Shown here piece after piece: positions 54,908 to 64,000 of a stretch of DNA of 64,000 nucleotides. How positions within the stretch are numbered: the first letter of the stretch is position 1; every line of letters starts with the position of its first letter. The stretch spans positions 7,502,001 to 7,566,000 of the forward strand of contig NC_016457.1 of NCBI RefSeq assembly GCF_000226115.1. Direction: 5' to 3'. This DNA is from Thermothielavioides terrestris NRRL 8126 (taxonomy: Eukaryota; Ascomycota; Sordariomycetes; Sordariales; Chaetomiaceae). A program made the position numbers and the translations under genes. The notes beneath the pieces are model-generated. The model searched no databases, was not told the DNA's origin, and saw nothing but the letters and a program-made list of their open reading frames with translations.

Positions 54908-56310
54908 ATGATGCGCAGAAGCCACAAGAAGTCCCGGAACGGATGTCTCGAATGCAAGAAACGGCATAGTCGGTTACCCTTCTTCTCACCTGCTGGTCCG
55001 ACAAGATGACTGACTGGCCTGACCTTCCTAGTCAAAGTAGGCTCCTTTCCGAATCAATTCTTTGCAGCCCCAGCAAGCAGCTGACCTGATAGTGCGATGA
55101 AACGCGCCCACATTGCATAAACTGCACGACAGTCCAGCGGAACTGTCAGTATTCGACTCCCTGGCCTGTCGCGAAGAGGTCGCCGTCAGATCGCTCCGCC
55201 AGTCCCCAAATCCTCCCTGCGGGATCGATCTCGGCCACAGGGCCGGTGAGGTCCTCACCAGCGCCGCCCTTGGGACCGTTTCCGGAACTGCATCCCGTCG
55301 CCTCAGGGGAGGAAGAGCCACACTCGCGGGTGGACATGGTCCACATGGAACTCCTGCACCATTACATTACGCACACCTCGCTCTACCCGCTCGTCACGCA
55401 CGTGTTCATGAAGGACATCGTAATGTCGATTGGCCTCCGGGAGCCCTACGTCATGCACGCACTCCTGGCGCTCTCGGCGCACCATCTCAGCGTCACTCGG
55501 CCCGATCGACACGACTTCTATCACAACCTGGCCATCCAGCTGCAGACCCGCGCGCTCTCGCTCTTTAACAGCATCGACGTCGCCTCGCTCGGCGACTCCG
55601 TCCAGGGGCGCGTGCCCATGTTCATTTTCTCATGCGTGCTCGGGTTCCATGCCCTCTGCGACGCGCTCGCCCACCGGGATCCTGACTTTGGTTCCGCCAT
55701 AGCCCGGTTCCTCGCGTACGTCCGCCTCCACCGCGGCATACACACCGTTATGGACGGCTATTGGGATGACCTCCGGAACACCGAGCTCCGGGTCATCTTC
55801 GATGAGATGGTGCCGAGTCTGTTCCACTTGGACGCCGAAGGGAGGGAGTGCGACGACATCCGGGACAGGATCAAATCGTCGAGTCTGACGGATGAGGAGA
55901 TCGAGGCGGCTCAAAAGGCGATCGACTTGGCACAGTGGGTGTTCGATGCCAAGCCGAATCCTGAAAGCCGGGCGTATGTCCTTTGTTCTTGGGTCGCGAT
56001 GCTGCCCAGGCCATTTGTTCGGATACTGGTCGAAGGCCGGCCGGAGGCATTGGCAGTGCTCGCGTACTACTTTCTGGCGATGCACTACTGCCGTGATGTC
56101 TGGATGATTCGCGGCGCGGGCCAGCACTTGCTGGCCTTGCTTGTTGACCATTTCCGCGGTGGCGAATGGTATGCCTGGGTGGAGATCCCGTACCGGATGC
56201 TACAGGAGTCCTTGGCAGTGACTGTGGCCTCGAGTGACCAGCCCGTGACGGACTTCGACAGCCTGTCCTCTCACCCCAGGCCCGCGAACCACTCGGAGCA
56301 GACGTGTTGA
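54908..56310 (+). CDS. UPC2-like Zn2Cys6 transcription factor with a 5-nt microexon
   Basis: Three exons: 54908-54968, 55032-55036 and 55093-56310; 427 residues. The DNA-binding domain lies at residues 13-40 with C13, C16, C23, C30, C33 and C40 (C-x2-C-x6-C-x6-C-x2-C-x6-C). Without the 5-nt exon TCAAA the spacing and frame break; with it the text becomes CLECKKRHIKCDETRPHC, the consensus of this family. Both small introns (63 and 56 nt) have GT-AG ends and CTGAC branch points near the acceptor. The rest is the sterol-uptake-control type regulatory domain (MELLHHYITHTSLYP, VMHALLALSAHHL, HRDPDFGSAIARFLAYVRLHRG). It lies about 1.9 kb from ERG27, so sterol regulation is possible but unproven. 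The short N-terminus and lack of other domains are normal for the group. Confidence 0.85.
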
Positions 56311-56471
56311 CGTGTGGCACCCGTCACATGACCACTCTGCGTCGTTAGCCTGCCTTTTACACTAGTCTCCATGTAGCCCTCGAGCGCCTCGTGGCAGCCC
56401 CAAGGCTAAAAAGCTAGCTCGCGCTCCATCACCCCATCGCCCGCCCATCCGACGAATCGTGGACCGTCCCA
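56311..56471. promoter_or_regulatory. Short promoter and leader of the acetyltransferase gene
   Basis: Only 161 bp separate the stop of the UPC2-like gene from the next start, suggesting compact promoters or read-through. No element is recognised. Confidence 0.4.
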
Positions 56472-57409
56472 ATGGCCCGGGACTTCGTGATCACCCAGCC
56501 GCAAGAGCCCGACGCGGCCCGCATCGCCGAGATCCACCTTGCCGCGATGGACGCGAACCCCTTGCTGCATGCGCAGTTCCCCACCCCCGAGAGCCTCGCC
56601 AGCCTCCGCCGGTTTCTGGCGGCTTACACGGCCGAGCAGATACGTAATGACCCTGCCGCCGCCGGGGTCCTGGTCGCGCGAGATCCCGTGACCGGCGCGA
56701 TCGCGGGGTTCGTGAAATGGGACTCGCCATCGCATCCCGAGGATACCAAGCTCGAGAGCGGCGATCTGAGGTTCCTGGACGGTTGCCGGCGCGAGTTTCT
56801 TGACGGCTATGCGGCGCTCGCGGCCGAAGCGAAGGCGCGGTGCTTTGGAGACCGGCCTTGCTATCGTACGTGCCTACCTGTGGTTCTCCTCCCCGCTGTT
56901 TTAACAATGTTTTTCGTCGCCCTGGCAACCGCAGGCAGTGTACATCGAGGCCGAGGAGGACCGGAAGCATGCTTGCGCTCTACGTAGGGTCCGATCGATC
57001 GTCGGCCCGGCCTGCTGGAAGCGGGCCACGGGGATCTGTCCAACCCACTTCGGCCCGGCCCGACTCTCCGGCGTTTCAGCTTACGTAGTGCCCCACGAGA
57101 CTGACTTGAGCGCTCGGTCTAGGCGTGAGCTTCGTCTGCACGGATCCGGCATGCCAAGGGCAGGGCGCCGGCTCGCTCCTCACGCGGCAGGTGCTGGACA
57201 TGGCGGCCGCGGACGGACTGCCGGTCTACCTGGAGAGCACGGGGGTCGCGGTCCCGATGTACGAGAAGATGGGGTTCCGGGCTGTGGATGGGTTTGAGAT
57301 GAGGATACCGCGGCGCGGGTCGGCCGAGTTAAGCGAGGTCTACCGCGAGACATGCATGGTTTGGCATCCGCCGCCGCCGCCGTCCGGGCAAGGTGGTAGG
57401 TCGGGTTAG
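56472..57409 (+). CDS. GNAT-family N-acetyltransferase
   Basis: Two exons, 56472-56865 and 57123-57409; 226 residues. Fungal GNAT proteins of this type transfer acetyl from acetyl-CoA to a small molecule or protein amine; the substrate is unknown. Visible features are a starting beta strand (DFVITQPQEPDAARIAEIH), IAGFVKWDSP (beta-3/4) and, after the junction, VSFVCTDPACQGQGAGSLLTRQVLDMA, which holds the CoA-binding Q-x-x-G-x-G/A motif (QGQGAG). VYLESTGVAVPMYEKMGF and a C-terminal WH end complete the fold. The 257-bp intron (GTACGT ... GGTCTAG, branch point CTGAC) is unusually long and contains a protein-like stretch (VYIEAEEDRKHAC) after an internal CAG, so an alternative exon is possible. 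The Pro-rich tail is probably disordered. Confidence 0.75.
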
Positions 57410-58048
57410 TTTTGGTTGTTGAGATGCGGCCCATGATTACTGTGCAGAAGCATGGGCGAACATCGAGACTCTTGGCTCGCTCTTCTCCTGCACTACTATG
57501 GCTCCGCTTCCTTCCCGGTGCGCAGTCTAGGTCGTTCCAAGCCCGAGGTGCCGCCGTGCTGACGGCAGCACAACGGCAAAAAGAACATCGACAATAGGTT
57601 ACCTGCCCGGTTAGGGATGAGATCCGTAAAGGGAGCATCTGCCTTTCTGTTCTGTTCCGAGATCCATCCATTGCTCAGCGCTCCGATAGCGAGACGTGGC
57701 CGGATTGGTGAGCGCCGGACCCATCCCGGGCATTTCCTGCCGAATCGCCTACATTGGTGGAGTTATCCCTGTGGATCTTAGATGCCTTTCCAACAAGTAA
57801 ACCAGCTCGCCGTGAGCTGCTTTGCTTACCTTTTGCCAGATGCAGATTGGCGAGGTCGGACAATGATTGCAGCGAGCAGTCCACCCCGCGTCCGACGAAT
57901 TTGTGTAACTGGTGCGTTGCAGGCGGGGTGGGTGCCCCGGAAACTCCTCCGCATGGCTGAGAGCTGGCCCCAGGGGACAGGGCGGGTCGGCTGTTCGGGG
58001 AATGTGGTTTCACTGCACAAGGGCGCGCCCTTTGGGGCGGTGACATTA

Positions 58049-58199
58049 ACGTAGGTCCCACCTTCTCGGTTGCCGTAGGATCTCGGTCCGGGCCGATTCG
58101 AGCCGGTTTCAGCTGGCAAATAGTTCCCGGCAGCTTTTCGCAGACCGTTTCGAGCCGGTGACCGAGATCCACTGGCAACCGAGAAGGGTGAGGGATACG
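58049..58199. repeat. 150-bp imperfect inverted repeat (hairpin or MITE-like)
   Basis: The arm at 58061-58088 (CCTTCTCGGTTGCC...GATCTCGGTC) pairs with 58160-58187 (GACCGAGATC...GGCAACCGAGAAGG), 28 bp with about four mismatches. The pairing extends outward with small gaps to ACGTA at 58049 and TACGT at 58199. The interior carries a doubled TTCGAGCCGGT. It is either a MITE-type element or a hairpin. Confidence 0.7.
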
Positions 58200-59895
58200 T
58201 GAAGTTAGCAGGGGGTGATGGCGGGGGTTGCTGCTTTTGCGGCCGGAAGGTTCCAGGTTCAGTTTGAAGAAAAAAAGGGAGACACACGACAACAATTGAC
58301 GCTAACGTAGTTAGTGTTCCTCGCTTCTGGAAGGAAGTCGTGTGTTTCTGGCGACCATCTTGCTTCTTGTAGTTATCCCCGCCGGTTTGGGCGTTGGGGA
58401 TGCGGGCTTCTTCTCCTGCGCAGCGCAGCAACCATCTTGGGCTTGTGCTGTGCGACACACCCCACACGACTGGCAAGAGACACTCAGACGAGCGGTCAGC
58501 CCAAACGCATGCACAAGTGTCTGGAAGAGACTGGCTATGGGCCTTGTGCAGATGCAATTTCGCAGATACCCCACAATGCTGTGCCATCCTCCCGTCTTAC
58601 CGGCCGTTGGGCAGAATTTGACGATAAAGATTCGGAGCAGAAAGCCACCAAGCTAAGGGAGGCCAGCCGTTTCGCCGGCTCGTTTGTTTCATCGCCGTGA
58701 TTTCGGGTGTCGTGCATGGCCCCAGGGCTTGGCTTGGGACGGTTAGCTATCGATATCGCAGGGGAAGTTCGACCAACGGGGAAGCTGAGGGGCACTTCGA
58801 AAGATGATAACTGTTGGAACTGCTCACTTCTTTCTCATCGATCGCCATTTGACGGGCATCTGGAATCGGCAGAGGGGGAGCCATTACGTGACAAGTATGC
58901 CCGAACGGGCGGGAAACCGGCGCACCAAGCCCTTGTCAACGCGTTTCTCTTTAGTAATTGGACCCCATCCGCATCGACGGTTCGACGATGGCGGGGCTCA
59001 CTAATGCGGAGCTCGAGGTTGCAGCATTGCAGCGCGTCGCTCCGGTTGACTTTTCGATGACCCGCCACAGGGCCGAGGGAAGCTGGGCGCCTAACTCTTG
59101 GCGTTGCATGGCGCGGAGAGTTTGGCGTGTCGTATGGCCTCTCATTGTTACTGACCGGCCCGCGGCAGGCAGGCCGCAAGTCCCTGCAGGTCGCATGCAA
59201 CCTGCAACGTTATCTGGGGTGTTTTGCCATTAGAAAATTCAACGAGAAATCGTCTGCTCCGATAACATGTCGAACAAAAGCTTGGTGTTATCGGCATGCA
59301 TGTGTTTCCTGCATCATCACCGCGAAGCGAGAAAAAGACGGGGAAACCACTTGATGGACTGCCTCAGTCAGGCAGAGGAAACGTCGGCAAGACGGGTACT
59401 GCGTGCCTGTCAGAGGGCTCAGATCTACAGGGAGGGTTCAGCAGTGTCAAAGAAAAGCTGGCAGGGCTGTGAGAGATCTTGGAATTAGCTTCGTTTTCAG
59501 TATCGAGTTGCCGGCCCGTGCCCAGTGCCAGTCCCCATTTCCATCTTCCCTCTTCCTTCCGCCTGATATCGGGGATGGGGACCTAGCATGACTTAGTCTT
59601 GCACGCTCCTTTAGCTATTACCGTAGTTGCCCTTTCACCTTGCGTTTCGCACTCCGAATCGCATTTATCTTCATCGATCCGAGCTCCTTCCCAACTGGCC
59701 AATTGACTCAACATTCCTTCCACACTGCCACACACTCCACCGCTTCAGCGATCGGCAAGAACCGAAGGACACAGGAACGAGGAAGGAGCGAGGCAAGAAA
59801 AAGCGGATAACTAACACAGAACCCCAATGCCTCAGCAGTTTCTTTGAATCGAACGCCCAACCTGCCGCGTGCCCTGCTGCCGCCGCAAATGACGC

Positions 59896-59914
59896 AGATA
59901 AGCCTGGCTTATCT
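59896..59914. promoter_or_regulatory. Palindromic pair of GATA-factor sites
   Basis: AGATAAGCC-T-GGCTTATCT is a 19-bp dyad made of two AGATAAG cores in opposite directions. AreA/NIT2-type nitrogen GATA factors bind such paired sites (family knowledge). It lies about 0.95 kb before the tamA-like start. Confidence 0.6.
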
Positions 59915-60237
59915 GGTGCTAGTTTCCATCATCACATAGATCGCCCCAATCATCGCGGGGTGCATCGTGCCAGCCGCAGTGCAATCTACAAACGCTGAGC
60001 TTCCTGGCGAGGCGGATACGCTACGGACGACTGCGGGCTGCATCACGCTGCCAGCTTGTCTACGACTCGTTAGCCTCTTGGAGCGCACCGCCAGGCCGGC
60101 CGGACCTCCCTTTTGTTCAGAAGTATCTCACGACACGCAGGCCCCCGTCATTTACCGAGAGCGCTGCCCACGTTCTCGTCTGCGGCGGTGCAACCGGGGG
60201 CCTTTCAGTGCGCGAGAGACATCAATCAGATATCGAC

Positions 60238-60424
60238 GATAAGGCCGCCTAGGGTACTGAGCCCGAGCTTGAGGCCACGCACACCCCCCTGGTCCGCGTT
60301 ATCTTGGTTGGATACGAGGCACGCCGTCGTTTGTGTTTAGGACGGGCCGGAATCGAACATCAGCACAACCTCACCTTATCTGCGGTTCCCCGAGCCGTCC
60401 TTATCGGGACCAACAGGACTTATC
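60238..60424. promoter_or_regulatory. Cluster of GATA sites upstream of the tamA-like gene
   Basis: GATAAG at 60238, TTATCT at 60299, CTTATCT at 60375, CTTATCG at 60400 and CTTATCC at 60419. Five cores in under 200 bp is more than chance would give. Together with the dyad at 59896 they fit nitrogen-metabolite control by a GATA factor (inference). Confidence 0.5.
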
Positions 60425-60850
60425 CGCCGATCCGCCCGCCCACGTTGCCGGTGCGATATCTATCTCCATCAAGCTGACCAACCTGAGGTCGAGATTGTGC
60501 CTTGCCGCGTGGCATCCGCGGATCTGGACCTGTCTGAACGTCTACGGATTACACTTGGCGGCTGCTGCGTCTGGCTCGGCCAGGGGCCACCAAGACTCGC
60601 ACCACGACCGCGGAGCCGTGGTTGAGGGGCACGAAGCACACTTCCGATCTCAGCAACTGCCCGCCGCTTGATTCGGCAGCTGAATCTCCGTACCTACCGG
60701 CAGTGGCACTCCCGCAGGCATCTGGTTCGCTCGAACTGAGGCAGAGCCTCCCGTCGGGTTGCCTCCCCGGACTTCTTGCCGCACTGCAACCACATCAAAC
60801 GAACGGTGAACTTAGGGGTACCCGGCTACGAGCCTCCCTTCACCTCCGCA

Positions 60851-63464
60851 ATGTCTACTACCCCCTGCGCCGTCCCCAGGACGGCCCCCATAGCCATCGC
60901 ACCAAAACCACCCCGCCTTCCGCCAAGCCGCCAGAGCAGCATACATCTCGAGTCGTACCCCGGGGTCCGGAGCGGTTTCGACTCCCCGGACTCGGACTCG
61001 GTAGTCAGCGGACATTCAGGCCCTTGTGAGGCTTGTCTCAACCGCAGGAGTGAGTGCGTCATGGGCGAGGACGAGGACAGCTGTGTCGCTTGCCTGGTGG
61101 CCGGAACAGAATGCTCGCTGGTCGATAGCCCGCCGCAAAGGAAGCGCAAGTTGAATGGCGGCGACCTGGAGGGCAGCAGTAGCAAGAGAAGGTGCGGCGC
61201 TCCCTCTAACCTTAACTGAACCCCACGCCCATCCCCGTCATCCTTGTGTTCCGTCCCCAAGCTCCCCCCATGCCCTCCGCTAATCCCCCCGGAGCCGCTC
61301 GCACCCCTGGGCTTGGCTTCGGGATCAGACACACAGATCGTCTAACACCCGATTGGTCGATCTAGTTCTCCTGGGCGGTCTGATATCAGGCGGAGGCGCC
61401 ATCAGCAACCAAGTCTCTCGTGCACCACCGCCAGCAGTTCTCTCGCCGAGGACATGGCCAACTTCGGGGGTCCAACGTTGCTGAAACGTACCCTCGGCCT
61501 CCAGGAGGACAGGTACAGTCAGTACATCGGACCGACCACCGACTTCGAGCCTTCCCTGATCAACCTCTCCCCTTTTGACCCGCACGACGAGAGCCTCCTG
61601 GCGCGGGGTACGCTCAGGAGGGTGAGCGACAATGACACGTTCCTCCTGCTGCCCGACCAGAACACGCCGGGGTATGACCATATCATCGAGGACGTCGACG
61701 AGATCGAGAGCATCGTTGCCCCCCATGGCCGCAAGCTGATAGACTTGTACTTCCGGGTCGTGCACCCGGCCTTCCCCATCATCCAGAAGACCGTGTTCCT
61801 CGAGAAGTACGAACGATCGCACCGCGAGTTCTCGCCCCCGCTGCTCGCCGCCATCTATATCCTGGCCATCAACTGGTGGGAGCACTCGGAGGAGTTGGCG
61901 AGTCTCCCGCGGCCCAACGTGCGAGAGCTCGAGCGGCTCGTGAGGACAACGCTGGCCGATGCCATGTACCGGCCGAAGCTGTCGACGATTCAGGCCGGGC
62001 TAATCCTGTCGCAGCGCCCCGAAGGCGACCAGTGGGCGCCGACTGCGCAGCTGGTTGCCATCGGGCAGGAGCTCGGCCTGCACCTGGATTGCTCCCACTG
62101 GAAGATTCCGCCCTGGGAACGTGGGCTCCGGAAACGGTTGGCCTGGGCGTTGTATATGCAGGTGAGTTGTTGTGCAGCCTGAGAGACTGGAATGCCCGTA
62201 TGAAGCTGACCGGTTGGTTTTTCCGCAGGATAAATGGGGTGCCCTGGTCCACGGTCGTCCCTCGCATATATTTGCTTCCAACTGGGCCGTGCAGCCCCTG
62301 ACTGCTAACGATTTCCCGGATGTCGAGTGGGACGAGAACGACGTCGAGGAGAGGATAGAAATCGAGCGCGGGCGTGTGTTGTTCGGCCACATGGTGCAAC
62401 TGTCGCAGATTCTCGGCGAGATCCTCGAGACCTTCTATACGTTGCAGGCTGCGCAAGCTGCCGCCAACGCTGGCGCGCAGGCGACGCAACTAATCCTGTC
62501 TCTCGCCAAGCCAATCCAGCTCAGGCTCAAAGACTGGTACAGCGGGCTGCCGGCCGTGATCCGCATGGACTCGGGGTTCCAGAGTAACCCCAACCCCTCC
62601 AAGCGTTTCTCCAGTATCGGCTACCTCCATCTCGCCTATTTCGCCACCGAAATCACACTGCACCGGCGCATCATCCGCTCGATCGACGCATCCGCCGCCG
62701 CCGCCGCCGCCGCCGCCGCAGCGGGCAGCACGTCCAACGCCGCCGCCTCCTCCGCCTCCTCTCCGTCCGCTTCGGCCCCAACGGTCGGCGGAGTCGACCC
62801 CTACATCCAACACATCTGCCGCAGCGCCGCCAAAGCGCGCCTCATCTCGGCCATGGACTTTGTCAACCGCCTCACGCCGTCGCACCTGCGCGCGTTCTGG
62901 TACTTCGCGTCCAAGACCAACTTCGCCCTCATCGGCACGTTCGGCTCGCTGCTGTGGGCCACGTCGCCCGGCCGGGAGGAGGCCGACTGGTACCGCCGCC
63001 GGCTGGGCGAGTACCGCTGGACGCTGTCGGTCAGCTCCAAGCCGGGCGAGGGCAAGGGGCTGACCGAATTCGCCATGGGCATGCTGGATATCTCGACGGG
63101 CCTGCTGAAAAAACTGCCGGAGAAGCCGCTGCTGAGCAGGAGCGGTAGCGCGGTGGACATAGATGCCGCTAGGAGACAGAGTTTGCTCGCGTTGGGAGGC
63201 ACCGGCTCGGCGGGGAGTAGCAGCGCCGGCGGTGGGTTTTCCATGGGCATGGGCATGGGCATGGGCGGGTATGGTGGCGGCGGTGCAAGGGGAGCGGGCG
63301 GCGGGAGGAGCGGCAGCATGAGCGGGCTGGAGAGCTACAGCGGGGTGCACAGCGCCGAGGCGAGCGGGGTGCAGAGTCCGCGGAGCCCGGAGAGCGAGAG
63401 CTCGGAGGAGGGCGGGTATGGCAATTTCTCGGCGACATCGGGCATGGCCGGCGTGGGCGACTGA
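60851..63464 (+). CDS. tamA: TamA/DAL81-type Zn2Cys6 nitrogen co-activator
   Basis: Three exons: 60851-61191, 61390-62161, 62229-63464; 782 residues. DAL81 (yeast) and TamA (Aspergillus) activate genes for use of alternative nitrogen sources, TamA as co-activator with AreA. The zinc cluster has C59, C62, C69, C78, C81 and C88, followed by QRKRK. The usual basic residues between C2 and C3 are weak here (LNRRSE). After the first junction comes the hallmark SSLAEDMANFGGPTLLKRTLGLQ...YSQYIGPTTDFEP, then the fungal transcription-factor domain (LIDLYFRVVHPAFPIIQK, LAAIYILAINWW, GLHLDCSHWKIPPWERGLRKRLAWALYMQDKWGALVHGRP). A poly-Ala run and Gly/Met repeats lie in the C-terminal region. Intron 2 is 67 bp with a CTGAC branch point; intron 1 is 198 bp. 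The start lies at GCAATGTCT; a long leader with GATA sites precedes it. Confidence 0.9.
62691..62720 (+). repeat. GCC microsatellite encoding poly-Ala in tamA
   Basis: About ten GCC units form an Ala run in a variable loop between conserved blocks (RRIIRSIDAS and GVDPYIQHIC). Length variation is likely. Confidence 0.75.
63242..63266 (+). repeat. GGCATG hexanucleotide repeat in the tamA 3' end
   Basis: About four ATGGGC units encode a Met-Gly repeat in the low-complexity C-terminus. Confidence 0.7.
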
Positions 63465-64000
63465 GTTGTCTCTCCACCCCCCTCACCACCACCCTCTCAG
63501 CGCCCTTGCCTCCCGAGCAGCCATCTTCGATGTGGCCGCTGGTCGATTGGAGATGGATTCAAGATGCGATGGCCGGGTGCTTCTCGACTGGATTGCCAAT
63601 GATGGAACCGGACGACGGACAGGACCAATTCAAAGACACGAACTGAGGGGCGCCCTGAACTCCAGGGCGAACGAAGGCTTAGGGATCAACTCACAGGGGC
63701 GCTCCCTTTGCGCCCCGTTCCTTTTACCTGTCCGGCGACGAGAAAGTCATGTTCGTGCGATCGAAAAGAAATACCTTCCGGGGGTAGAAAAAAGGGGCGG
63801 TGGTTTCCGTTTGTGCGGCAATGGCGTGCCGAGCACGCGATGTGGGAAAGGACCAGTAGCGCAGCGCGTTGGGCTGACGGGGCCGCATGGCGTCATTCGC
63901 TGCATCCCGACGGCTGGAAAGGGACTACCTACCTGCCGACTCGAGAATTTTTCTTTTCTCTCCTTTTGCTTTGGTTGCTCACTAAAAACGCATCTTGTGT
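63465..64000. other. 3' flank of tamA to the window end
   Basis: No gene is seen. It holds a GC-rich hairpin (GGGGCGC/GCGCCCC, 63697-63717) and ends in T-rich sequence. The next gene, if any, starts beyond the window. Confidence 0.4.

Larger units (their letters stand above)
57410..60850. other. Long upstream region of the tamA-like gene
   Basis: About 3.4 kb with no supported gene; open frames on both strands overlap and lack motifs. It includes a large inverted repeat (58049-58199) and a cluster of GATA-factor sites (59800-60425). A long 5' leader or a promoter with far elements is likely for the downstream regulator (inference). Confidence 0.5.

Noticed and set aside
60340..60420. Possible minus-strand tRNA (CCGGAATCGAAC resembles a T-arm)
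   Set aside because: The bases flanking the TTCGATT loop do not pair, and no acceptor or anticodon stem can be formed at the right distances.
1..64000. CRISPR arrays, bacterial operons or ribosome-binding sites
   Set aside because: The sequence is eukaryotic: spliceosomal introns and LTR retrotransposons. No regularly spaced repeat array is present.

Overview
This window looks like a chromosome segment from a filamentous ascomycete, most likely a Sordariomycete of the Sordariales/Chaetomiaceae kind (inference). The grounds are GC-rich genes with short spliceosomal introns carrying CTGAC-type branch points, fungus-specific gene families, and AT-rich blocks whose decay is typical of repeat-induced point mutation (RIP, CpA to TpA): TAG and TAA stops sit where retroelement proteins need Trp or Gln.

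The left half (1 to about 32,360) is a nest of LTR retrotransposons. A RIP-ruined Gypsy chromovirus runs in from the left edge and ends in an LTR at 5,678-5,937. The 3' remnant of another Gypsy (5,938-6,660), an unidentified AT-rich stretch, a 5'-truncated Gypsy (about 9,830-13,129) and a further integrase/chromodomain remnant (13,130-14,470) follow. A complete but dead Gypsy lies on the minus strand at 16,585-32,358, with 250-bp LTRs and TATAT target duplications. It belongs to the same family as the truncated copy. It is split by a pristine Ty1/Copia element at 18,424-25,982 with identical 182-bp LTRs, GATAG target duplications, a half-tRNA(iMet) primer site, a polypurine tract and an open 1,789-codon Gag-Pol. 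This young element shows no RIP.

The most unusual object lies inside that Copia element. Between the end of pol and the 3' LTR, on the opposite strand, is a complete four-exon gene (19,253-20,166). It encodes a Lys- and Asp/Glu-rich protein with a six-cysteine cluster and has its own CAA-rich leader and a CATTG-studded upstream region. The antisense introns show that the retrotransposon carries it as an accessory cargo gene that survives retrotransposition unspliced.

The right half (about 32,400-64,000) is normal genic DNA. In order it holds: an Aim32-like thioredoxin-fold ferredoxin; a GBD/FH3 formin-like protein without FH1/FH2; about 6 kb with no recognisable gene; a WBP2-like GRAM protein; QCR6 (complex III hinge protein); an FLVCR-type MFS transporter; ERG27 (3-ketosteroid reductase) on the minus strand; an OB-fold protein divergent from ERG27; a UPC2-like Zn2Cys6 regulator that needs a 5-nt microexon; a GNAT acetyltransferase; a long upstream region with a large inverted repeat and clustered GATA sites; and a TamA/DAL81-type nitrogen regulator. 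The ERG27 / OB-fold / UPC2-like cluster suggests, without proving, a sterol link. The GATA cluster before tamA fits nitrogen control.
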